Origin: Stenotrophomonas mori
GTDB lineage: Bacteria > Pseudomonadota > Gammaproteobacteria > Xanthomonadales > Xanthomonadaceae
Direction: 5' to 3'
Assembly: GCF_023556335.1 (NCBI RefSeq)
Contig: NZ_JAIKTS010000002.1
Span: 404,442 to 468,441 of the forward strand
DNA length: 64,000 nt
Position numbers and translations under genes: made by a program. How positions within the stretch are numbered: position 1 is the stretch's first letter; the number at the start of each line of letters is the position of its first letter. The notes below the pieces were generated by a model that saw nothing but the letters and a program-made list of their open reading frames with translations, did no database searches and was not told the origin of the DNA. This document shows positions 25,206 through 34,369 of the stretch, one piece after another.

Positions 25206-27887
25206 CTACAGCGTCTGCAACTGCGCACGCGCCTGGTTGGCGCCGCTGCCCTGTGGCTGCAGTTCCAGGTAGGTGGTGTAGGCCTGCCGCGCCTTGGCCC
25301 TGTCGCCGGCATGGAGATAGGCGTCGCCGAGGTTGAGGTAGGCGACCGCGCGCGAGGGGTCGATCTTCAGGGTGTTCTCCAGCCAGCGCGCCGCTTCGGC
25401 ATACCGCTGCTGGCGGTAGTACACGAAGCCGAGGTTGTTGGCGGCCTGGGCGAAGTCCGGGCGCAGCTTCAGGGCCTCGGTGAACTGCGCCACGGCCTCG
25501 TCGTAGCGTTTCTCGCGGTACAGCTGCAGGCCGCGGTCGTTGGCCTGCTGGGCACGCTGCCGGTCCGGGGCCGGGGTTGCCGCCGGGACCACCAGGGTGG
25601 TGCTGCCGCCCTGCAGGCCGGCCACCTGCACCCCTGCATCGGCGCCGTCCTGCACCGCGTCGACACGGCTGTTGAGTGCGATGGCATCGGCCGACAGCTG
25701 GGTGCTGTCGGCGTTGAGGAACTCCTGGCTGTCCGGTACCTGGAACACGAATTCGCCCCCCTGCGATCCGGGCAGGCTGCCGAAGGCCGGCGTCTGCTGC
25801 GACACCGCCGACACCGCCGGCGCCACGTAGGCGGCCAGCTCGGTGCCGGTGATCAGGCCGTCACCATTGAGGTCACCCTTGCCGGACAGGGCCTGCAGCA
25901 GCACCCAGGTGAATACCGAGTGCCCGTTGGGGCCGCTGTCGGCCACCTGCTGGTCGGCGCCGCCGGCGGTGAGCATCTGCCGTGCGGTGCGGCGCGCGTT
26001 CTCGCGCAGGAAGGCGGACGAGGAGCCGCCGGCACGGGTCAGGCCCAACCCGCTGTAGCAGGCATCCATCACGAACAGCACGTGCTTGGCCTGCAGGCTT
26101 TCGGCGATGTTCTGCACGTCGGTCATGGCGATGGCGTCGGTGGCGAACTCGTCCGGGTCCGAATCCACCGGGATGATGTAGCCCAGGTCGCGTCCCGAGG
26201 CCAGCTGGCGGGTGGCGCCATGGCCGGCGAAGAACACGAATACGCGGTCGTTCCTCTGGGTGCGGCCATCGGCCAGGCGGTCGTGGAACGCGGCCAGGAT
26301 GTTGTTGCGGGTGGCGTCGCGGTTCTTGAGTACGATCACCTGCGAGGCCGGGAAACCGAACTGGCCGGTCAGGGTGTCGGCGACCGCCTGCGCGTCGCGG
26401 CTGGCATATTCCAGCTTCGGCCACTTGGCGTAGTCGTCGATGCCGATCACGATCGCCCACGACGTGGCATAGCCGGTGGTGAGGGTGGCGTCCTCGCGCG
26501 CGGTGCGGTGCGCGCGGCTGACCGAGAAGTCGCGGCCGTTCCAGCCGGCGAACTGGTAGCCGTCGGCGATCAGCCGGTCGAGGATCTGCGGCAGCGCCTT
26601 CACCGCGCGGTCGTGGATGTCATGGAACAGGATGATGCCGCGCTGCTCCTTCTGGACCTGTTCGACCACGCGCTGGACGATCGACTCGGGTACCGGGTCG
26701 GCCCAGTCCAGCGAGTCGATGTTCCACATGATCGACTTCAAGCCCGCCTCGCCGAGCAGCTGCAGGCCCTCGGCATTGCGTGCACCGTAGGGAAAGCGGA
26801 ACAGCGGCGCGCGCTTGTCGCCGACCTGGCGCAGCAGCGCGTCGGTACCCAGGACCTGCTCGCGCAGGGCGTCGCCGCTGGTGCGCGACAGCTGGGCATG
26901 GGTGAGGCTGTGGTTGCCGACGGCATAGCCGTCGGCCATCAGCTGCCGGCTGATGCCGGCCATGGCCCCCAGGGTCACCTGGCCGTCGCTGCCGATGCGG
27001 CCGAGGTTGCGGCCCACTTCGAAGAACACCCCGGGCACGTCGTAGCGCTTGAGGATGGCGCTGATCTCTTCGGTATGGGCGCGGTGCGGGCCGTCGTCGA
27101 AGGTCAGCACCACGGTCTTGGGCGGCAGGCCGCGGCCGAAGATCTCGCGCTCGCCATCCTGCATCGACATCGGGTACGGCTCGATCACCCCATGGTCGCG
27201 CAGGATCGCCTCGCGGTCGTAGTGCTGCCGCAGGTGCGCCACGTAGTCGTCCCATTTCTCGCGCTTGAGCGCGATGGCCCGGGTGCGCTCGAAGCGGCTG
27301 AAGATGCGGGTGATCTCCTGGTTGTAGGTGCGCTCGATCTCGTCCAGCGCATCCAGGTCCTCGCCGATGCGCTGGTGCAGCTTGACCGCCGGCAGCGAGG
27401 AGTCGGCACCGATGCGGACATGCAGGTCGCGGAGCACCTCACGGAACGCCAGGCGATCGGCGTCGTACAGGTCCGGGGCCGATTCGACGTAGTCCAGCAC
27501 CTGGCCGAGCACGGCGAACCGCTGCGCGCGGGTGTCGCCGAGCAGGATGTCGAACAGCCCGGCGATGGCCTCGCGCCGCTCCAGCCCCTCATGGAACAGC
27601 TGCTGGCCGATGCGCGTGGAGACACCGCGGTCGCCCGCGCTCTGGCGGTCCTCGTCGGCCAGCAGCACGATGATCCGCCGATGTCCGTCCAGCTGTGCCT
27701 GCAGGGCCGCCAGCAGGGGCGCCGCCTCGGCCTGTGCGCCCGGCGGAACGGCGGCGGGAACGGCAGCCGGGGATGCATCGACCGCCTTGCCGTCCGGCTT
27801 GCCGCAGGCGCCGATGACCAGGACCACCAGCAGCACCAGGGAAAGCCGCGGCAGGGGCGGCGATGTCGGACGTTGGGCGACGGGCAT
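25206..27887 (-). CDS. Lipoprotein fusing polysaccharide deacetylase, caspase-like and TPR domains
   Basis: Protein of 893 residues. A lipoprotein signal is clear (LSLVLLVVLVIGAC, Cys28). Residues about 40-250 are helical and of unknown function. A NodB polysaccharide deacetylase domain begins near residue 258 with VVLTFDDGPHRAHTEE, followed by GNHSLTHAQLS, RFPYGARNAEG and IILFHDIHDRAV. A caspase-like (C14) domain follows at about 495-700: the catalytic pair is H556 in FFAGHGATRQ and C610 in VMDACYSGLG. Within it is an EF-hand-like GDLNGDGLITGTE near residue 672. Three TPR-like repeats fill about 780-893. The start at 27887 is set by the lipoprotein signal. It lies between yidC and mnmE, 92 bp after yidC. 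Confidence 0.88.
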   Translation of the reverse strand: MPVAQRPTSPPLPRLSLVLLVVLVIGACGKPDGKAVDASPAAVPAAVPPGAQAEAAPLLAALQAQLDGHRRIIVLLADEDRQSAGDRGVSTRIGQQLFHEGLERREAIAGLFDILLGDTRAQRFAVLGQVLDYVESAPDLYDADRLAFREVLRDLHVRIGADSSLPAVKLHQRIGEDLDALDEIERTYNQEITRIFSRFERTRAIALKREKWDDYVAHLRQHYDREAILRDHGVIEPYPMSMQDGEREIFGRGLPPKTVVLTFDDGPHRAHTEEISAILKRYDVPGVFFEVGRNLGRIGSDGQVTLGAMAGISRQLMADGYAVGNHSLTHAQLSRTSGDALREQVLGTDALLRQVGDKRAPLFRFPYGARNAEGLQLLGEAGLKSIMWNIDSLDWADPVPESIVQRVVEQVQKEQRGIILFHDIHDRAVKALPQILDRLIADGYQFAGWNGRDFSVSRAHRTAREDATLTTGYATSWAIVIGIDDYAKWPKLEYASRDAQAVADTLTGQFGFPASQVIVLKNRDATRNNILAAFHDRLADGRTQRNDRVFVFFAGHGATRQLASGRDLGYIIPVDSDPDEFATDAIAMTDVQNIAESLQAKHVLFVMDACYSGLGLTRAGGSSSAFLRENARRTARQMLTAGGADQQVADSGPNGHSVFTWVLLQALSGKGDLNGDGLITGTELAAYVAPAVSAVSQQTPAFGSLPGSQGGEFVFQVPDSQEFLNADSTQLSADAIALNSRVDAVQDGADAGVQVAGLQGGSTTLVVPAATPAPDRQRAQQANDRGLQLYREKRYDEAVAQFTEALKLRPDFAQAANNLGFVYYRQQRYAEAARWLENTLKIDPSRAVAYLNLGDAYLHAGDRAKARQAYTTYLELQPQGSGANQARAQLQTL

Positions 27888-27950
27888 GGGACGGACTCGG
27901 GTCCTGGGGAAAGGAAGGGCGCGGTGGCGGAATTCTAGCGCCGCATGCAG

Positions 27951-27974
27951 AAAGCCCGCCTGGCGGCGGGCTTT
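27951..27974 (-). terminator. Intrinsic terminator after yidC
   Basis: A perfect 10-bp stem AAAGCCCGCC / GGCGGGCTTT with a 4-base loop starts six bases after the yidC stop; on the minus strand it ends in TTT then CTGC. The run of T is short, so partial readthrough into the deacetylase/caspase gene is possible. Confidence 0.75.
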
Positions 27975-27979
27975 CCGGG

Positions 27980-29686
27980 TTACTTGGCTTCGGCCTTGGC
28001 CGGCGGCGTGTGCTCGCCGTGCTTCTTGGTCATCCACCACTGCTGGGCCAGGCTCAGGCCACCGTTGACCACCCAGTACAGCACCAAACCGGACGGCATG
28101 AAGGCCATCATCACGCCGAACACCAGCGGCATCAGCTGCATCATCTTCTGCTGCATCGGATCCATGCCCGGGGCCGGCGTCAGCTTCTGCGTGAACCACA
28201 TCACCGCCACGTTGATCACCGGCAGGATGAAGTAGGGATCGCGCGCGGTCAGGTCCTGGATCCAGGCGAACCACGGTGCCTGGCGCAGTTCCACCGATTC
28301 CACCAGCACCCAGTACAGGGCGAAGAAGATCGGCATCTGGATCAGCAGCGGCAGGCAGCCGCCCATCGGATTGATCTTCTCTTTCTTGTACAGCTCCATC
28401 ATCGCGGTCTGGAACTTCTGGCGGTCATCGCCATAGCGCTCCTTGAGCTGTGCGATGCGCGGCTGGAACTTGCGCATCTTGGCCTGCGACTTGTACTGCG
28501 CGTTGGCCAGCGGGAACAGCGCCAGCTTGAGCAGGATCACCAGGCCGATGATCGACCAGCCCCAGTTGCCCACCAGCTTGTGGACCTGGTTCATGACCCA
28601 GAACAGCCCCTGGCCGATGATCGCCATCAGCGAGAAGCGGCTGTAGTCGACCACGCGCTCCAGCCCCTTCACGTCTTCCTTGGCGATCTGGTCGACCAGC
28701 TTCGGACCGACCCACAGGCGCGCCTGCGTGCTCACCTGCTGCCCGGGGGCGACGGTGAAGCCCGGGCCACGCGCCTCGACCACGTTGCGCGGGCCATTCT
28801 GCGAGAGCAGGTACAGCGAGGCCTGGTCGGCCTGCGGGATCCAGGCGGTGAAGAAGTGGTGCTGCAGCATCGCCAGCCAGCCATCGCTGATGGTCTGGTT
28901 GAGGTTGCCGTCCTTGAGGAAGTCGGAGAACGCCCGGCGCTGGTAGCCGTCGGCCGGGCTGTACCAGGTGGCGCCGTTGAAGCTGAAGGAGTCCGGGTTG
29001 GTCATGCTGCGGCTGAGGATCGCCGGGACCCGGTCGAGCTTGCGGAACACGTAGCCCTGCCACGGCGTGGTGCCGGCATTGCTGACTTCGTCCTTCACCG
29101 CGACGGCATAGTCGCCGCGCTTGAAGCTGTAGGTGCGGCGGATGCTGACCCCGTCCGGCCCGTTCCAGACGAAGGGCACCTGCAGTTCATCCCGGCCTTC
29201 GTCCAGGCGGTATTCGCGCGCCGCCTGGGCCGGCTGGAAGCCGCCCGCGCCCGGTACCGGCGAGCCGGACTGGCTGGCCCAGCCGCTGGTGGCGCTGTAG
29301 GGGTGCGTCCGTTCCTCAGTCAGCAGCTGCACCGGCGGGCTGCCGGCGGCCTTGCTCTGCGGGAACTGCAGCAGGTCGGCCTGGAGCACGCTGCGGCCAT
29401 CGAGCACCAGCTTCAGCACGTCGGTGGTGACGGTCACCCGCGGCGCGGCGCCGGTGGCCGGTGCCGTCGCCGGGGCGGACACCGCCGGCAGGCCGGGCAC
29501 CGCGGCCTGGGGCACGTCCCCGGCCGCAGGTGGCGCGAGGTCGGCATCGTCGGCGGCCGGTACGGCCGGCTGGCTGCTCTCGGCGGCCACCGGATCGGGC
29601 GCGTTCTTCTCGCGGCCCCATTCCATCCACAACAGCACCGCCACCATCAGCCAGGCGAAAATCAGGAATACACGGGTCTGGTTCAT
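27980..29686 (-). CDS. yidC: Membrane protein insertase YidC
   Basis: YidC/Oxa1-type insertase, 568 residues. An N-terminal membrane anchor ([20 protein letters not shown]) is followed by the large periplasmic beta-sandwich of Gram-negative YidC (about residues 60-350). The C-terminal core has the five conserved spans, including [40 protein letters not shown] and [19 protein letters not shown]. The cytoplasmic loop [20 protein letters not shown] is typical. Its ATG overlaps the rnpA stop (TGATG). Confidence 0.98.
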   Translation of the reverse strand: MNQTRVFLIFAWLMVAVLLWMEWGREKNAPDPVAAESSQPAVPAADDADLAPPAAGDVPQAAVPGLPAVSAPATAPATGAAPRVTVTTDVLKLVLDGRSVLQADLLQFPQSKAAGSPPVQLLTEERTHPYSATSGWASQSGSPVPGAGGFQPAQAAREYRLDEGRDELQVPFVWNGPDGVSIRRTYSFKRGDYAVAVKDEVSNAGTTPWQGYVFRKLDRVPAILSRSMTNPDSFSFNGATWYSPADGYQRRAFSDFLKDGNLNQTISDGWLAMLQHHFFTAWIPQADQASLYLLSQNGPRNVVEARGPGFTVAPGQQVSTQARLWVGPKLVDQIAKEDVKGLERVVDYSRFSLMAIIGQGLFWVMNQVHKLVGNWGWSIIGLVILLKLALFPLANAQYKSQAKMRKFQPRIAQLKERYGDDRQKFQTAMMELYKKEKINPMGGCLPLLIQMPIFFALYWVLVESVELRQAPWFAWIQDLTARDPYFILPVINVAVMWFTQKLTPAPGMDPMQQKMMQLMPLVFGVMMAFMPSGLVLYWVVNGGLSLAQQWWMTKKHGEHTPPAKAEAK

Positions 29687-30189
29687 CAGCAGGCAGGCTC
29701 GGCTCGACCGGGCGGGCCGCCCGGCGCATTCAAGGAAGGAGAGGGGCGGTTGCCCCCGCGCGGCGGCATTGTGCCGTCAGTGCCCCCCGCCGGCAATGCG
29801 CCGGCACGGCGAAGCAGGCGTTCGAACGCCTCGCGGATCTGTGGGTTGCCGGCCACCTTGGCCGCTGAACGGGCGACCACGACATAGTCGCCCCCGGCCA
29901 GGTCTGCCCGGAGGTGACGTACTGCGTCACGCAGCACGCGCTTGATGCGGTTGCGGCCGACCGCCCGCGTATCGACCTTTCGCGACACCGCCAGCCCCAG
30001 CCGGGCGGGGGTTTCCGCTTTCAGCCAGTGCAGCGTCATCAGGGGGTCGGATACACGGCGGGCGCCGTTGAAGACCGTTGTGTATTCGGCACGCGTACGA
30101 ACCCGCGCAGAGCGAGGGAATCGCTTGCGCGGGCCGGTGCTGATCACGATCGGGGTTGCATCTGCCGCACGCAGCGGCGAGGCAATCAA
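29686..30189 (-). CDS. rnpA: Ribonuclease P protein component
   Basis: RnpA, up to 167 residues, the protein subunit that helps RNase P process tRNA 5' ends. The family core [20 protein letters not shown] and the RNR motif [27 protein letters not shown] are present. The C-terminus carries an extra proline/glycine-rich tail of about 40 residues. The start is uncertain: TTG at 30189 overlaps the rpmH stop, and GTG at 30147 is the alternative; neither has a strong ribosome site, which suits translational coupling to rpmH. Its stop overlaps yidC, with no yidD gene between. Confidence 0.93.
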   Translation of the reverse strand: MIASPLRAADATPIVISTGPRKRFPRSARVRTRAEYTTVFNGARRVSDPLMTLHWLKAETPARLGLAVSRKVDTRAVGRNRIKRVLRDAVRHLRADLAGGDYVVVARSAAKVAGNPQIREAFERLLRRAGALPAGGTDGTMPPRGGNRPSPSLNAPGGPPGRAEPAC

Positions 30190-30326
30190 GCGCTGAGGAC
30201 TTTGCGGCCCTTGGCGCGGCGACGCGACAGGATCTTGCGGCCGTCGGCGGTCTTCATACGCGCGCGGAAGCCATGGTCGCGCTTGCGCTTGAGGTTGCTG
30301 GGTTGGAACGTGCGCTTGGTGGCCAT
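30186..30326 (-). CDS. rpmH: 50S ribosomal protein L34
   Basis: The 46-residue L34 reads [20 protein letters not shown] and continues through [20 protein letters not shown] to KVLSA, a full-length family match. The ATG at 30326 is unambiguous. The stop overlaps the first codon of rnpA, the classic rpmH-rnpA arrangement. It is divergent from dnaA across a 254-bp gap holding its promoter. Confidence 0.98.
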   Translation of the reverse strand: MATKRTFQPSNLKRKRDHGFRARMKTADGRKILSRRRAKGRKVLSA

Positions 30327-30366
30327 TTTGGCACCTTGTATGAATGGGACGGAAAGAACCGGAAAT

Positions 30367-30394
30367 TCTATAGATTCCCCGCCCCTGCCGTCAA
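30367..30394 (-). promoter_or_regulatory. Sigma70-type promoter of rpmH-rnpA
   Basis: On the minus strand TTGACG (30389-30394) and TATAGA (30367-30372) are 16 bases apart, about 40 bases upstream of the rpmH start. TAGAAT two bases further is an alternative -10. Confidence 0.7.
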
Positions 30395-30580
30395 GCGCCG
30401 CGGGGCCTGCGGCGCACGCATCGCCGTCCCGGCTGTGGACGAACCTGTTGGCAACCCGGGGACAAGCATTCCCGGCTCCCCCTTGCGATGGTAGTCTGGG
30501 CCATCCACTTCCCCCCTTTCCGGCCCCGGGACCGGGCGGCTGCCTGCGCCTGTTCCACGAGCCTTCGACGATTATTGCTG

Positions 30581-31912
30581 ATGGATGCCTGGTCCCGTTG
30601 TATCGAACGTCTGGAGGCGGAATTCCCGCCGGAGGACGTCCACACCTGGTTGAAGCCGCTGCAGGCCGACCACCGCGCCGACAACATGGTGCTCTACGCC
30701 CCGAATGCGTTCATCGTCGACCAGGTGCGCGACCGCTACCTGCCGCGGATCCACGAGCTGCTGCGGTATTTCGCCGACATCACCGACGTGCAGCTGGAGA
30801 TCGGCTCGCGGCCGCGCCTGGCCGAACCGCCGCCGCCGTCCGCCACGGCGCCGGCCGGTGTGGCCAGCGTGGTGCCGCCGGTGCCCTTCAACGGCAACCT
30901 GGATTCGCACTACACCTTCGCCAACTTCGTGGAGGGCCGCAGCAACCAGCTGGGCCTGGCCGCGGCGTTCCAGGCCGCGCAGAAGCCCGGCGACCGCGCC
31001 CACAACCCGTTGCTGCTGTACGGCGGCACCGGCCTGGGCAAGACCCACCTGATGCTGGCCGCCGGCAATGCGATGCGCCAGGCCAATCCGGCCGCGCGGG
31101 TGCTCTACCTGCGTTCGGAACAGTTCTTCAGTGCGATGATCCGGGCGCTGCAGGAAAAGGCGATGGACCAGTTCAAGCGCCAGTTCCAGCAGGTGGACGC
31201 GCTGCTGCTCGACGACATCCAGTTCTTCGCCGGCAAGGACCGCACCCAGGAGGAGTTCTTCCACACCTTCAATGCGCTGTTCGACGGCAAGCAGCAGCTG
31301 ATCCTGACCTGCGACCGCTATCCGCGCGAGGTCGAAGGCCTCGAGGCTCGGCTGAAGTCACGGCTGGCCTGGGGCCTGTCGGTGGCGATCGAGCCGCCGG
31401 ACTTCGAGACCCGCGCCGCGATCGTGCTGGCCAAGGCGCGCGAGCGCGGGGCGGACATCCCCGACGACGTGGCCTTCCTGATCGCCAAGAAGATGCGCTC
31501 GAACGTGCGCGACCTGGAGGGCGCGCTGAACACGCTCACCGCGCGCGCCAACTTCACCGGCCGTGCCATCACCACCGAGTTCGCCCAGGAAACCCTGCGC
31601 GACCTGCTGCGCGCGCAGCAGCAGGCGATCAGCATCCCGAACATCCAGAAGACCGTGGCCGACTACTACGGCCTGCAGATCAAGGACCTGCTGTCCAAGC
31701 GCCGCACCCGTTCGCTGGCGCGTCCACGCCAGGTGGCCATGGCCTTGACCAAGGAACTCACCGAGCACAGCCTCCCGGAAATCGGCGATGCCTTCGCCGG
31801 ACGCGACCACACCACGGTGCTGCACGCCTGCCGGCAGATCCGCACGTTGATGGAAAGCGACGGCAAGCTGCGCGAAGACTGGGACAAGCTCATCCGAAAG
31901 CTCAGCGAGTGA
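30581..31912 (+). CDS. dnaA: Chromosomal replication initiator DnaA
   Basis: DnaA, 443 residues. Domain I ([20 protein letters not shown]) spans about residues 1-85, then a proline-rich linker. The AAA+ domain III begins near residue 105 and has Walker [12 protein letters not shown] and Walker [11 protein letters not shown]. Domain IV has the DnaA-box-binding signature [16 protein letters not shown] near residue 405. The ATG at 30581 gives the standard N-terminus. It is divergent from rpmH and precedes an origin-like gap and dnaN. Confidence 0.98.
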   Translation: MDAWSRCIERLEAEFPPEDVHTWLKPLQADHRADNMVLYAPNAFIVDQVRDRYLPRIHELLRYFADITDVQLEIGSRPRLAEPPPPSATAPAGVASVVPPVPFNGNLDSHYTFANFVEGRSNQLGLAAAFQAAQKPGDRAHNPLLLYGGTGLGKTHLMLAAGNAMRQANPAARVLYLRSEQFFSAMIRALQEKAMDQFKRQFQQVDALLLDDIQFFAGKDRTQEEFFHTFNALFDGKQQLILTCDRYPREVEGLEARLKSRLAWGLSVAIEPPDFETRAAIVLAKARERGADIPDDVAFLIAKKMRSNVRDLEGALNTLTARANFTGRAITTEFAQETLRDLLRAQQQAISIPNIQKTVADYYGLQIKDLLSKRRTRSLARPRQVAMALTKELTEHSLPEIGDAFAGRDHTTVLHACRQIRTLMESDGKLREDWDKLIRKLSE

Positions 31913-32279
31913 GGCGGCCGCGGCCGCCGGCAAGGCGGGCGACAGGGCGGAAACACGGCAGGGACATGGCGGTCGCGACGGTGGTGGAGGCGGGAAGCGG
32001 ATGATGCACGCCCCGTGTGCAGGCGTCATCGCACAAAACCGTGCATCATTCGGGGACAGGCGCTGGGGAATCTGTGGATAAGAACAGCCGGAACGCCCGG
32101 CGGAAAATTATCCACAGCTTTCCACACCGGTCCAGGCGGACTAATACAGAGGCTTTCAATGCATGGAAATCATTATAAAACAATGACTTGAGTGTGTTTT
32201 AAGCCAAATCTGGCGCTACCAGCACCACCAAGCTTTTGATTTAACCCACATATTTAAAAGCATAGGGGCACGAAACCAC
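31913..32279. other. Probable oriC, dnaA-dnaN intergenic region
   Basis: A 367-bp gap between dnaA and dnaN. It holds two perfect consensus DnaA boxes in opposite orientation, TGTGGATAA at 32073-32081 and TTATCCACA at 32108-32116, plus a near match CTTTCCACA at 32118-32126. An AT-rich stretch follows at about 32140-32200 (containing CATTATAAAACAATG), suitable for unwinding. The dnaN promoter must also lie here. This is the usual oriC position in xanthomonads. Confidence 0.75.
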
Positions 32280-33380
32280 ATGCGTTTCACACTGCAACGC
32301 GAAGCCTTCCTCAAGCCGTTGGCCCAGGTAGTCAACGTGGTTGAGCGTCGCCAGACCCTTCCGGTTCTGGCCAACCTGCTGGTCCAGGTCCAGGACGGAC
32401 AGTTGTCGTTGACCGGTACCGACCTGGAAGTGGAAATGATTTCCAGGATCGCGGTCGAGGATGCGCAGGACGGTGAAACGACTGTCCCGGCGCGCAAGCT
32501 GTTCGAGATCATCCGGGCACTGCCCGACGGCAGCCGGATCGTGATGTCGCAGACCGGCGAGAAGATCACCGTGCAGGCCGGGCGCAGCCGCTTCACGCTG
32601 GCCACGCTGCCGGCCAACGACTTCCCGTCGGTGGATGAAGTCGAGGCGACCGAACGGATGGTGGTTCCGGAAGCCGCGCTGAAGGAGCTGCTCGAACGGA
32701 CCGCGTTCGCGATGGCGCAGCAGGACGTCCGCTATTACCTCAATGGCCTGCTGTTCGACCTGCGGGATCAGCTCCTGCGCTGCGTGGCGACCGACGGCCA
32801 CCGCCTGGCACTGTGCGAAACCGCGCTGGAGAACAATGCAGGCTCCAAGCGGCAGATCATCGTGCCGCGCAAGGGGGTCACCGAGCTGCAGCGTCTGCTG
32901 GAAGGCGGCGAGCGCGAGGTGGAGCTTGAGGTGGGCCGCAGCCACGTCCGGGTCAAGCGCGACGATGTGACCTTCACCTCCAAGCTGATCGATGGCCGGT
33001 TCCCCGACTACGAGGCCGTGATTCCGATCGGCGCGGATCGGGAAGTGAAGGTGGACCGTGAAAGCCTGCGCGCCGCACTGCAGCGGGCGGCGATCCTGTC
33101 GAACGAGAAGTACCGCGGCGTACGGGTGGAGGTGACCCCCGGGCAGCTGAAGATCAGCGCGCACAACCCGGAGCAGGAAGAGGCCCAGGAAGAAATTGAA
33201 GCCGATACGCAGGTCAGCGACCTGGCCATCGGCTTCAACGTGAACTACCTGCTGGACGCCCTTTCTGCATTGCGCGATGAGTTCGTGGTGATCCAGTTGC
33301 GCGATTCGAACTCGTCGGCCCTGGTGCGTGAGGCCGGAAGCGAGAAATCGCGGCATGTCGTGATGCCCCTGCGTCTCTGA
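32280..33380 (+). CDS. dnaN: DNA polymerase III beta subunit (sliding clamp)
   Basis: Beta clamp, 366 residues, the usual length. It begins MRFTLQREAFLKPLAQVVNV and contains LPVLANLLVQVQDGQLSLTG and the late HVVMPLRL that forms the C-terminal clamp tail. It follows dnaA and the probable oriC, and is closed by a strong terminator at 33408. Unlike most genomes, recF does not follow closely; about 990 bp separate the two. Confidence 0.98.
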   Translation: MRFTLQREAFLKPLAQVVNVVERRQTLPVLANLLVQVQDGQLSLTGTDLEVEMISRIAVEDAQDGETTVPARKLFEIIRALPDGSRIVMSQTGEKITVQAGRSRFTLATLPANDFPSVDEVEATERMVVPEAALKELLERTAFAMAQQDVRYYLNGLLFDLRDQLLRCVATDGHRLALCETALENNAGSKRQIIVPRKGVTELQRLLEGGEREVELEVGRSHVRVKRDDVTFTSKLIDGRFPDYEAVIPIGADREVKVDRESLRAALQRAAILSNEKYRGVRVEVTPGQLKISAHNPEQEEAQEEIEADTQVSDLAIGFNVNYLLDALSALRDEFVVIQLRDSNSSALVREAGSEKSRHVVMPLRL

Positions 33381-33385
33381 CCGGA

Positions 33386-33401
33386 GGTTCCACGTGGAAC
33401 A
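33386..33401. other. parS-like centromere site 1
   Basis: GGTTCCACGTGGAACA contains a perfect 14-bp palindrome (33387-33400) matching the conserved bacterial parS core bound by ParB. It lies 6 bases after the dnaN stop, upstream of the dnaN terminator hairpin. Confidence 0.8.
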
Positions 33402-33407
33402 CGAAAG

Positions 33408-33432
33408 AGCCCGGCAACTGCCGGGCTTTTTT
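33408..33432 (+). terminator. Intrinsic terminator after dnaN
   Basis: AGCCCGGCA pairs with TGCCGGGCT across a tight 2-base loop and is followed by six T residues (33427-33432), a textbook Rho-independent terminator 28 bases after the dnaN stop. Confidence 0.9.
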
Positions 33433-34369
33433 GTGCATCGCCCGCATGGATGCCATGTGCCCTTCCCTCGCCGCTTGGTGGGCCTGCACTCTCAGGAAAC
33501 CTGAGGGCTTCTGCGCTGGATACGGTCAGGAGCGCCCGGCGGGATTGGCATCGGGATGTCTTGAGCGGAAATTCCGTGGGGGTCCTGCCAGGCTTCAAGC
33601 CCGCGGATGGAGAACGCTGTTCCGGGCTCCGCTGGAGCAGGCTTCAAGGGCGATGCCCACTGCCTTTCCTGGGCGCGCCTTCCCAGGTCGAGGATTGGTG
33701 GGGGCTATGCGATCAATGATCTTGGGGAGCGATGGCATCCGATGTGTTTCACGTGGAACACATCGCCCTTTCAGCACAGAGATCTGTCCAAAGGCGTGAT
33801 CAGCGACCACGTGGCTTGTCGAGCGCCTGGATCCGGGCTGTCCCCTGGATGCGGCGGATCGAAGCGTCAAGGTATCCAGGAAGTGCTCCGGATGTCCCTC
33901 ATTCCAGTCGGGTCAATGCAGGGACGCCTCCTGTCGAGAAGGCTTGGTTGCTGCCTGTTGCCTGCCTGTGCGTTTGAGTCTTTAAGCTTCTAAATACAGT
34001 TATTTCTAGACTGTAGGTGGCGGTGGTAGTCGTGGATTTCATGTAGAAAACAATCAAGCTGTTGATTTTAAAGTAATTCATGTCGGCGAAACCCATTGGA
34101 AAAGCGCCGATCTATCCTGTGGATAGCAGTGAATAACGGGAGTACGCCCTGGAAAGCCGTTTGTTATCCACAAATGCCGCCCGGTCGCCACCGGACTTGT
34201 CCACATGTTGCAGTCGGATGTCCAGGTTGCTGATCGTGGGTCGGACGAACCCCGAGGGCTGCGGGCCGGGTTCATCCGGGCCAGCACGGGGCGTTGTCGG
34301 GATGCATTAAGCTGAGCAGCTTGCCGTCCGTGCTCCGTGCGGCGGTTTCCTGTCCTTCCCCGAGCATCA
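33433..34369. other. Long non-coding dnaN-recF region with DnaA boxes, second origin candidate
   Basis: About 940 bases without a credible gene; the open frames here lack ribosome sites and family features. The right half is markedly AT-richer (about 33975-34080, with ACAGTTATTTCTAGACTG and CTGTTGATTTTAAAGTAATT) and is followed by three DnaA boxes: TGTGGATAG 34118-34126, TTATCCACA 34164-34172 and TTGTCCACA 34197-34205. A parS-like site lies at 33745. The recF promoter must also be here. Confidence 0.6.
33745..33760. other. parS-like centromere site 2
   Basis: TGTTTCACGTGGAACA matches the parS consensus and extends to a 24-bp dyad, GATGTG at 33741 to CACATC at 33764, broken by one mismatched pair. 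It is in the non-coding dnaN-recF gap. Confidence 0.85.

Noticed and set aside
23817..27938. A 1373-codon plus-strand open frame
   Set aside because: It is antisense to mnmE and the deacetylase/caspase gene, with His/Gln/Arg-rich shadow composition.
30425..30445. A DnaA-box-like TGTGGACGA upstream of dnaA
   Set aside because: One mismatch and no partner box; could be autoregulatory but too weak to list.
33431..33993. Short open frames in the dnaN-recF gap
   Set aside because: No ribosome sites, no domain, and they cross parS and origin-like elements.
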